A DNA stretch of 48,606 bases from Chitinophagales bacterium (GTDB lineage Bacteria > Bacteroidota > Bacteroidia > Chitinophagales > Saprospiraceae). This document shows, piece after piece, positions 8,432 to 14,798 of this stretch. The stretch covers positions 1 through 48,606 of the forward strand of contig JAAFJT010000029.1 of the NCBI GenBank assembly GCA_013298955.1, read 5' to 3'. Numbering within the stretch: the first letter of the stretch is position 1; each line of letters opens with the position of its first letter. The translations under genes and the position numbers were made by a program. The notes under the pieces are model-generated. The model made no database searches and had not been told where the DNA came from. It saw nothing but the letters and a program-made list of their open reading frames with translations.

Positions 8432-8851
8432 TTAGAGTTTCAATTTTTCATCTTTTGCCAAATACTGTTTGTTGCCATTGCTTAGGTAATATTGTCCGCC
8501 TTTCGGTCCTTGATAAATATCATGACCTTTTGCATCTTTACCAATCAACTTGTCATTACCCGCCGTTGCAGTGCCTGATGTATGCGCTTTGTGCGCTTTT
8601 TTATCTTTATGGGCTACTGCCGGAGCAGGTGTTGCCGCAGGCGCAGGAGTCGCCGCAGGTGCAGGTGCTACGACAGGCGCGGGAGTCGCACTTGCCTCAG
8701 CAGGAGCAGCTTTTTTGCGTCCTCTTGCAACTGTTTTTTTCGCAGGCTCTGTTTGTGCAGGCGCAGGCGCGGCAGCCGCAGGTGCAGCTTGACCAAATAC
8801 GTCTAATGCTAAAAAGCAACACATCAAAAGGCTAACAAGAACTTTTCCCAT
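8432..8851 (-). CDS. secreted Ala/Pro-rich protein with basic-adaptor-like C-terminus
   Basis: The protein is 139 aa. The signal peptide MGKVLVSLLMCCFLALDVFG ends near AQA, followed by a long Ala/Pro/Thr region (about 20-90) with repeated APAPA/ATPAPA units and basic patches. The last ~35 residues read GHDIYQGPKGGQYYLSNGNKQYL. The GPKGG-x-YY-x-x-x-GNK pattern resembles the small 'PBCV-specific basic adaptor' domain found in viral and bacterial surface proteins. The role is unknown; a cell-wall or polysaccharide-binding adaptor is possible. The GC-rich repeats create long open frames on the other strand, which I regard as shadows. A Val or Leu codon could be an alternative start, but ATG at 8851 gives a clean signal peptide. 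Confidence 0.75.
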   Translation of the reverse strand: MGKVLVSLLMCCFLALDVFGQAAPAAAAPAPAQTEPAKKTVARGRKKAAPAEASATPAPVVAPAPAATPAPAATPAPAVAHKDKKAHKAHTSGTATAGNDKLIGKDAKGHDIYQGPKGGQYYLSNGNKQYLAKDEKLKL

Positions 8852-9007
8852 TGTTTCAATAAATGATTTTAATAATGTAAAAAATTAAATTGCTAAAATT
8901 GATTTTCACGAGGTGAAAACTGTTGCAATTCTAACACTATTCAGACATTATTTCCCTATAAAAGTCATTTTTTTATTTATTAATTTTTAGTTAATTTTTT
9001 TAAAACA

Positions 9008-9700
9008 TTATTTTGGCAATCGATATGCTTCCCGCCAAAGTTCCTTTCGACCACTTTCATAAGAAATTTTGGTATGCAAATCCGCCGTTCTTGTAAAACT
9101 GCTCACCACGCCGCAATCGTATCGGTCGAAAGTTACTAATTCAACCTTTTTGTCCAATGCCTTAACTTCCCGAATCACTTCTTCAAAATCGCTATCGCCC
9201 GCAATTAAAATAGCTGTTTCATATTCATTTTTGATGGCGCGTAGAATTAAATCAATTGACATTTTGACATCAATGCCTTTTTGAACCCAAGTGTAAATGA
9301 ATTGTTGAGTGCTTTGATTGGTTTTATCCCAAGTTGCGTCCGATTTAATTTTGACTTTTTGCATTTTGCCCAATCGAAACGTGATGTCAGGCAATACATT
9401 TTTTATTTTTTGTAAATAATTTTTTTGTTTTAAATAAGTTTCTGGATTTTCATGTCTATCCAATTCGGAAGAGTAATAAATGACTCCTTGATTGATGCGC
9501 GCACCGACAAGCCGTTCAATAATTTTTTCCCAAAAAATATCATTGATACCGATATGGACATTTTGAGGTTTATGCCGCAAAATGCGCATACTTTGAATCA
9601 CATACTCCGCATCAATGAAGACCATTACCTTTTCAAGGTTGGTTGGAATGAAAGGCGTACTTTCTTGATTAAACGCGAAGATTTCACTTATTTTATACAT
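9008..9700 (-). CDS. NYN-domain protein (LabA/DUF88-like, PIN-fold nuclease)
   Basis: The protein is 230 aa. It shows the NYN/PIN-like pattern: VMVFIDAEYV with Asp30 near the N-terminus, a central acidic KGIDVKMSIDLI, and LIAGDSDFEEVI followed by KVELVTFD. These acidic residues form a metal site in NYN nucleases, which are thought to cut or process RNA. ATGs exist upstream at 9724 and 9790. However, a good promoter sits at 9725-9754 with its -7 box touching 9725, so a transcript would begin near 9719 and exclude both. I therefore chose ATG at 9700. No partner gene is obvious. Confidence 0.85.
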   Translation of the reverse strand: MYKISEIFAFNQESTPFIPTNLEKVMVFIDAEYVIQSMRILRHKPQNVHIGINDIFWEKIIERLVGARINQGVIYYSSELDRHENPETYLKQKNYLQKIKNVLPDITFRLGKMQKVKIKSDATWDKTNQSTQQFIYTWVQKGIDVKMSIDLILRAIKNEYETAILIAGDSDFEEVIREVKALDKKVELVTFDRYDCGVVSSFTRTADLHTKISYESGRKELWREAYRLPK

Positions 9701-9724
9701 GCTTTTATTTTTTATTTTATTCAT

Positions 9725-9754
9725 CAAAGATAGTCGTTTTACGCATAAAAACAA
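9725..9754 (-). promoter_or_regulatory. promoter of the NYN-domain gene
   Basis: Reading the minus strand, TTG (9754-9752) is followed after 19 bp by TATCTTTG (9732-9725). This is an exact match to the Bacteroidota pattern. It decides the start of the downstream gene at 9700. Confidence 0.6.
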
Positions 9755-9846
9755 AAAATATGAAATTAATTTGTCAGAACACCCAATCATTTAATGGCAT
9801 ACAAATTGACTTTTATAAAGTTTAACGTTCTATAAACTTTGAATTG

Positions 9847-10719
9847 ATGAAAAATCCTATGAAATTATCCATTTTGAGCATTTTGACGGTGTTCACTTTA
9901 ACTCTTCACGCACAAGACCGTTTTTTGCCTTATACGGCGCAATCGAATGTGTTGCCCAAAGGAACCCGCGAAATTGAAATCTGGTACGCCAATAAAAGTG
10001 GCGGTTACGCTTATTTCAATGGCAATTATATGCGCACAGGTTTCAAAATGGGTTTTGGAAACAACTTTTTGTTGGGTTACTACCTCAATTATGATGCGGA
10101 ATCGTTTATTGGCAATGAAATCAGCCCAATTGACAAAAAAACGCGGATGTTCGACCCTTTTATGACCAATAAAACTACGGTTTCCTTTACCGTGAATGGA
10201 AAAATCAAATTATTAGACCCTGTTGCAAACCCGATTGGTTTAGCGATTGAGGCGGAAGCCACTTTGGGCAGCGATTTTCACATCATCTCACCGAAGTTAA
10301 TTATGGATAAACGGTTTGGAAATGAATATATTTCATTCAATGTTTGGGCGGCGATTCGCAAATCCTATTTTGTCAACAATACTTCAGACCGTCCGTCTTC
10401 GACTCCGCCGCCTGTAAGCACGTTTTCAGAGCCACCTGTGGAGTTGGATTTGGCGTATATGCACTTTATACCGAGTGGTAATTTGGCGTTTGGTTTCGAG
10501 ACGCGCCTGCATAGCGAGAAAACCGATTTTGCGGGGTTTGAACATGCCGCTTTTTTTGCGGGACCCGCATTACACTTGCGCGGTGATAAATGGTTTTTTA
10601 ACCTATCGGCATTGCCACAAATTCATAATTTCCATAAATCATGGATTGCACCTGATGAAAAAGTTTTGGATGAGCATCAAAACTTTGAGTTACGTACCAT
10701 GCTTGGGTTTATGTTTTGA
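9847..10719 (+). CDS. secreted, probable outer-membrane beta-barrel protein of unknown function
   Basis: The protein is 290 aa with a signal peptide (MKLSILSILTVFTLTLHAQD). The mature part is rich in alternating hydrophobic/polar strands with Tyr, Phe and Gly (for example GGYAYFNGNYMRTGFKMGFG) and ends in an aromatic-terminated strand, LRTMLGFMF. This is the pattern of an outer-membrane barrel. ATG at 9847 is preferred to the TTG one codon earlier. A cytochrome-type lipoprotein gene follows 45 bp downstream with no terminator visible, so the two may be co-transcribed. I do not recognise the family. Confidence 0.75.
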   Translation: MKNPMKLSILSILTVFTLTLHAQDRFLPYTAQSNVLPKGTREIEIWYANKSGGYAYFNGNYMRTGFKMGFGNNFLLGYYLNYDAESFIGNEISPIDKKTRMFDPFMTNKTTVSFTVNGKIKLLDPVANPIGLAIEAEATLGSDFHIISPKLIMDKRFGNEYISFNVWAAIRKSYFVNNTSDRPSSTPPPVSTFSEPPVELDLAYMHFIPSGNLAFGFETRLHSEKTDFAGFEHAAFFAGPALHLRGDKWFFNLSALPQIHNFHKSWIAPDEKVLDEHQNFELRTMLGFMF

Positions 10720-10764
10720 TTTTAAAAATGTGTAAATAATTGATTTTTAAATAAATATTAAACT

Positions 10765-11118
10765 ATGACAACAAACAATGAGAAATTGAAATGGATTTAT
10801 GGAATGGGCGCGACTTGTTTTTGCGCGTATTTTTGGACTGCTTGTAGTGTAAATCAAGCCTTCCAAATCACGAACGCGGATACCGAGCGATTACAAAATC
10901 GGGGTTATGGTTATTCTGCTTCCAAAAAAGAGTTGGAAGAAGGTTATAAACTATACGTCGTGAAGTGCGGCAATTGCCATAATTTGGTCGTTCCAACGAA
11001 ATACACCAGTTATGAATGGAAATTTAAGTACTTGGAGCGCGAATTACAAACCGCAAAAGTCGAGGATGAACGAGAGAAAAAATTAATTTCCATGTTCATT
11101 TTGGCGAAAGCGCGTTGA
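10765..11118 (+). CDS. mono-haem c-type cytochrome-like lipoprotein
   Basis: The protein is 117 aa. A hydrophobic N-terminus ends in FWTACS (Cys27), a plausible lipoprotein cleavage site. The sequence ELEEGYKLYVVKCGNCH contains one CxxCH haem-binding motif (Cys68, Cys71, His72), with the preceding 'G-x-x-L-Y-x-x-x-C' typical of class I cytochromes. A Met near the C-terminus (KLISMF) could be the sixth haem ligand. The expected place is the periplasm or outer membrane. It sits just after a barrel-like gene. The electron partner is unknown. Confidence 0.8.
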   Translation: MTTNNEKLKWIYGMGATCFCAYFWTACSVNQAFQITNADTERLQNRGYGYSASKKELEEGYKLYVVKCGNCHNLVVPTKYTSYEWKFKYLERELQTAKVEDEREKKLISMFILAKAR

Positions 11119-11152
11119 TTTTTGAGTAGAAAATTCAAAAAATAGACCGCAT

Positions 11153-11185
11153 AACGTGCCGCAAGTTTCAAACTTGCGGTACGTT
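11153..11185. repeat. family C hairpin (33 bp)
   Basis: AACGTGCCGCAAGTTT (11153-11168) and AAACTTGCGGTACGTT (11170-11185) are arms with one mismatch. Related copies are at 27838 and 46471. This copy lies at the broken 5' edge of the Fic remnant and may also act as a terminator for the cytochrome gene. Confidence 0.75.
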
Positions 11186-11187
11186 TG

Positions 11188-11476
11188 CTTTTTGGGTCAA
11201 CCGTTTGGAGGTGTGTATTTGTATCCCACAATTGAGGCACAAGCGGCGCATTTATTGTATTTTGTGATAAAAAATCATCCATTTAGTGATGGCAATAAAC
11301 GAATTGGAGCCTTTTTATTTGTTTGGTTTTTGGAAAAAAACAAACATCGTTATAAACCGAATGGCGAAATCAAAATTAATGATAATGGTTTAGTTGCATT
11401 AGCTCTTTTAGTGGCTCAAAGTGACCCGAATGATAAAGAATTAATGATTCATTTAATTTGTAACTTAATACTTTAA
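11188..11476 (+). pseudogene. C-terminal remnant of a Fic-domain (RhuM/Fic-type) gene
   Basis: The frame contains KNHPFSDGNKRIGAFLF, the Fic active-site motif HPFxDGNKRxG with the catalytic His and the phosphate-binding loop. It continues into a typical C-terminal part (INDNGLVALALLVAQSDP). Full RhuM/Fic proteins are about 330 residues; here only about 95 are left. The open frame runs back only into the family C hairpin at 11153-11185, where a chance GTG gives an apparent 106-aa ORF. There is no N-terminal half and no promoter. Fic enzymes transfer AMP or other groups to proteins. This fragment keeps the core motif but is probably dead. Confidence 0.75.
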
Positions 11477-11537
11477 AATAATTTACAAATTAAAAATATA
11501 TTTATATTATATGTAGTTGCTTTTGAATATAATAGAG

Positions 11538-11596
11538 CGTTTGGAGGGTTTCAAACCCTCCAAACGTTGTTGTCGATTATTTAAATTTAACTACTT
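11538..11596. repeat. family A hairpin with conserved right flank
   Basis: CGTTTGGAGGGTTT (11538-11551), C, then AAACCCTCCAAACG (11553-11566) form a perfect hairpin. The following TTGTTGTCGATTATTTAA and then AACTACTT are shared with the copies at 36698 and 42962. It sits after the Fic remnant. Confidence 0.8.
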
Positions 11597-11621
11597 GTGT
11601 TGAACTAAATTATTTAAAAAT

Positions 11622-11808
11622 GAGTTGCGTCGGGTAGTTTTGAATACAATGAGAACGCGGATGACGCGGATTGGGCGAATGTTCACGGATTTTTGGAGAC
11701 TTTGCTTGGGTTTAGAGGATGAATTTAAAAAAAATCCGTGAACATTCGCCCAATCCGCGTCATCCGCGTTCCCATTGTATCTCAAAATCACCTGACGTAA
11801 AGTATATC
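11622..11808. repeat. family B long palindrome
   Basis: The left arm runs from GCGTCGGGTAG through ATACAATGAGAACGCGG to TTCACGGATTTTT. It is repeated in inverse on the right up to CACCTGACGTAAAG. Arms are about 70 nt with a ~25-nt loop near 11695-11725. Other copies are at 17255, 26214 and 46384. It fills most of the gap before the WG-repeat gene, and no gene is seen in 11809-11927. Confidence 0.85.
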
Positions 11809-11927
11809 ACGCTCTGGAAGGGCTTTTTTCGGGCGCAAAATTTTGATTTGCAAGAATTGGCGAAAATATTGCTATGGTAGGAGCAGAACAATCCTAAAAC
11901 TTTTTTCGATTTAACAAATTATTAGAC

Positions 11928-13745
11928 ATGCAACTTCATCCCATTTTCATTAGTATATGCACTTTTTGCTATATGCAAAATAGTGTTGCTCAAAACATTC
12001 GCTCTGAAAATCACGTTAACGGCGCACTCAAATTTCGGTATCACATCCGAGCAAATGATACCTTTTGTACCGAACAATGGCATGAAAACGGGCTTCATCA
12101 AGCGACTTTTTGGCAAGATTCGGCTCATTTTTTTCATTCCAATCGTGCATTTGCTAAAAAAAGTTATGGCAAAAATCGCAATTTACCCGATTGGTTGTGG
12201 ATTGCAAGCAATAAAAATGAAACGGAATCTTTTGATTTGCTCCAAGAAGCGGCAACCGCTTATACTTTTTACCCTGATGGAAAACAACATGAATCTGTGA
12301 TTTGGGAAGGCGATACGCTTGTGACGCAAAAGACCTATTTGCCCAATGGAAAATTATATCAAACCATTCAGTATCAACAGTTTAATCATAAAATTTTTAA
12401 TTATTTTGAAATTAAAGGCAATGAAAAATTGCATTTCAAAACAGATACTTTTGCCAAAATCCAAGAACGCTTGGGTTATCGAAATGGAGAATTAGTGCAT
12501 CATGAAATTTTTCGATGGGATGCGGATTTGTATCCACATCAATTTGAATTGCAACAATTGGTGTTAAAAGAAGGCGGCAAAATTGATTTTAATTGGCAAG
12601 TCGATACCGCTAAATGGAAATTGTTTAGAAGTGAATCTACGAATTTATATGGATTTCAAAATGGTGCAGGTGATTGGGTTGTGTTGCCCAAATATGATTT
12701 TGCAACTCGTTTTAATAAAGCCTATTTTATTGTAAATGAACATGGTAAATATGGTGTTTTAAATGAATATGGCAATATTATCATTCCAATTGAATGGGAT
12801 TTTTTAGAATCTTTTGACATCAATCATCGCCCTTCTTTTGATTTGTTGCCTGTGCAGAAAGAGACGGCATTACCGATTTTTCCGTATGCCGCGATGAAAC
12901 CCGATAGAAATGCGCAATTGTGTTTTCGGAAAGGCAGTTTGTATGGGGTGATTGATTGGCGCGGCGAAATCATCTTACCACCTGTGTATGAGGAAATTAG
13001 ACAGTGTTATAATGATTTATATGAAGTTAAAATCAAGGACTATTGGGGCATTGTGGATAGAATGGGTAAAATCATCGTATCCCCTCAATATAAAGCAGTT
13101 GCGTTCACACAATTTAAAGATTTGTTTATCACGACTGACACGATTACTTACCCTGCGGACGCGCTTCATACCGAAGAAAGGCTGCGTTTTGGGTTGGTTA
13201 ATGCTCAAAATAAGGTGTTATTGCCACCCATTTTTGCCATTTTGCAGGTTGAATCGGGTTGTGAACGCTGTTTTCAAGCCTATTCTTTTCAAAAAGAAAC
13301 GGTTTTAGGCTTGTATCATGCTGATAAAGGTTGGTTATTGGATACGGTGGCGCAATGTCGGGTAGAGCCGCGTTTGCAGCAACAAGGTTTGCCGACCCAA
13401 TATCAATTGTTATTTCAAATGGATTCAAGCCTTGCTAAACGATATGGTTTATTGGATGTAATGACGGGCAATTTGTTATTACCATTTGATTTTCAAAATA
13501 TTACGTATTTTACTAAAAATAATTATTATCCAACATTGGCACATCAATCACCTGAAAAAGCGTATCGGAAAGATATTTATTTGCATTGCATCAAGCAAGG
13601 CAAACATGGGATTTTCGACCCGCAGCAACGCAAATGGTTGATTCCGTTGCAATATGATGAGATTACGCGCTTGGGCGATGGGCGTTACGTGACTTCTAAA
13701 CGCGGTAAACGGCAAGTTAGAAACGAACAAGGGATGAAAGACTAA
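11928..13745 (+). CDS. WG-repeat protein
   Basis: The protein is 605 aa. The N-terminus (MQLHPIFISICTFCYMQNSVAQ) looks like a signal peptide. From about residue 235 it carries a series of WG-type repeats: KYGVLNEYGNIIIP, LYGVIDWRGEIILPP, YWGIVDRMGKIIVSP, RFGLVNAQNKVLLPP, RYGLLDVMTGNLLLP and KHGIFDPQQRKWLIP. Each is followed by an aromatic/acidic 'xYDxI'-like end. The N-terminal ~200 residues resemble MORN/toxin-like 'Y-P-x-G-K' repeats (FYPDGKQ, YLPNGKLYQ). WG proteins are common in Bacteroidota, probably as extracellular or periplasmic binding propellers or solenoids; a specific function is not known. Confidence 0.85.
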   Translation: MQLHPIFISICTFCYMQNSVAQNIRSENHVNGALKFRYHIRANDTFCTEQWHENGLHQATFWQDSAHFFHSNRAFAKKSYGKNRNLPDWLWIASNKNETESFDLLQEAATAYTFYPDGKQHESVIWEGDTLVTQKTYLPNGKLYQTIQYQQFNHKIFNYFEIKGNEKLHFKTDTFAKIQERLGYRNGELVHHEIFRWDADLYPHQFELQQLVLKEGGKIDFNWQVDTAKWKLFRSESTNLYGFQNGAGDWVVLPKYDFATRFNKAYFIVNEHGKYGVLNEYGNIIIPIEWDFLESFDINHRPSFDLLPVQKETALPIFPYAAMKPDRNAQLCFRKGSLYGVIDWRGEIILPPVYEEIRQCYNDLYEVKIKDYWGIVDRMGKIIVSPQYKAVAFTQFKDLFITTDTITYPADALHTEERLRFGLVNAQNKVLLPPIFAILQVESGCERCFQAYSFQKETVLGLYHADKGWLLDTVAQCRVEPRLQQQGLPTQYQLLFQMDSSLAKRYGLLDVMTGNLLLPFDFQNITYFTKNNYYPTLAHQSPEKAYRKDIYLHCIKQGKHGIFDPQQRKWLIPLQYDEITRLGDGRYVTSKRGKRQVRNEQGMKD

Positions 13746-13752
13746 GGGCGTT

Positions 13753-13814
13753 ATACTGCACCTTAGATTGTTTTTGGATATAATTGTATCCAAAAACAAT
13801 CTAAGGTGCAGTAT
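13753..13814. terminator. perfect 28-bp hairpin after the WG-repeat gene
   Basis: Arms at 13753-13780 and 13787-13814 are exact reverse complements (beginning ATACTGCACCTTAG) with a 6-nt loop. It begins 7 bp after the stop codon and is probably a terminator. It is longer than a normal terminator stem. Confidence 0.75.
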
Positions 13815-13974
13815 TATAAATCTTTTTCCCTAAAAAGGTGTTTTAAACTTAGATTCATTAATTTTTTAAAACTTGTGTAAAAAATAAGTTTAAAAGTTGG
13901 TTATCAATTCAAAAAAGCGTACTTTTCGCCTTTATTTTAACAAAAAATCTATCATTTTTTTTAAAAATCAAGTC

Positions 13975-14709
13975 ATGGCAAATTTTTTTGAGTCAAACAA
14001 TCCAATTTTGGGCGAGGAAACCTATCAACGCGCTGCGCAAGAAGCTGGTTACGGGCGTTCTGTGATGACTGTCGATGGTGCGGTCAATAAAAGTTTGATA
14101 TTGGGCGGCATTATGTTAGCAACAGCCGCTATCAGTTGGATGATGCCGAATATGCTGTTCCTTTGGGGCGGTCTGATTGGCGGTTTTATCTGCGTGATAG
14201 CTTCGAGTTTTAAGCCGCATTGGTCTCCAACTACGGCACCTTTATATGCCGCTTTTGAAGGTTTATTCTTGGGAACGGTTTCATTAGCCTATGGGAATAT
14301 GTTTAATGGTATTGTATTTCAAGCATTTACGCTTACGATTGGTTTATTATTTTTAATGTTATTTTTATATAAAGGCGGTTATATCCGCGTAACAGAAAAA
14401 TTGCGCTCAGGTTTATACATGGCAACGGGTGCGATAGCATTGATGTATTTAGTGAGTTGGGTATTAAGTTTATTCCATATTCAAATGCCTTTATTGCATT
14501 CTGCAGGTCCCCTTGGCATTGGGATTAGTTTGGTCATTATTGCGGTTGCATCTTTGAATTTATTGTTGGATTTCGACAGTTTTGAAATGGGAGCGCGTCA
14601 CGGTGCGCCCAAATATATGGAATGGCATTCGGCAATGGGCTTATTAGTCACCTTAGTTTGGTTGTACTTAGAGATATTGCGGTTGCTGTCCAAATTATCA
14701 AGAGATTAA
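13975..14709 (+). CDS. Bax inhibitor-1/YccA family membrane protein
   Basis: The protein is 244 aa from ATG at 13975, starting MANFFESNNPILGEETYQ. It has seven predicted membrane segments: a pair near 40-80, then GLFLGTVSLAYG, AFTLTIGLLFLMLFLY, ATGAIALMYLVSWVL, GIGISLVIIAVASLNLLLDFD and GLLVTLVWLYLEILRLL. The acidic 'LLLDFDSFEMGA' near the sixth segment is typical of YccA/BI-1 proteins. These are inner-membrane proteins linked to ion homeostasis or control of FtsH-type proteolysis. An upstream in-frame ATG at 13897 would add 26 residues rich in Lys, Phe and Ile that are not expected for the family, so I reject it. Confidence 0.9.
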   Translation: MANFFESNNPILGEETYQRAAQEAGYGRSVMTVDGAVNKSLILGGIMLATAAISWMMPNMLFLWGGLIGGFICVIASSFKPHWSPTTAPLYAAFEGLFLGTVSLAYGNMFNGIVFQAFTLTIGLLFLMLFLYKGGYIRVTEKLRSGLYMATGAIALMYLVSWVLSLFHIQMPLLHSAGPLGIGISLVIIAVASLNLLLDFDSFEMGARHGAPKYMEWHSAMGLLVTLVWLYLEILRLLSKLSRD

Positions 14710-14722
14710 AATTAGCACAGAC

Positions 14723-14760
14723 ACCGTTTGGAGGGTTATTTGTAAAACCCTCCAAACGGT
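14723..14760. terminator. family A hairpin acting as convergent terminator
   Basis: ACCGTTTGGAGGGTT (14723-14737) and AACCCTCCAAACGGT (14746-14760) form a perfect 15-bp stem between two convergent genes. It has the family A core but not the outer AAGTAGTT motif. Confidence 0.75.
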
Positions 14761-14798
14761 ACGAACTTGTGGCATTTGTAACTACAGACAGAATGCGT

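Noticed and set aside
8455-8835. Open frames on the + strand opposite the Ala/Pro-rich gene
   Set aside because: They come from translating GC-rich repeats in other frames. The minus-strand frame has a signal peptide and a domain-like C-terminus.
13897-13974. N-terminal extension of the YccA-like protein
   Set aside because: The added residues are Lys/Phe/Ile-rich and outside the family pattern. ATG at 13975 gives the usual N-terminus.
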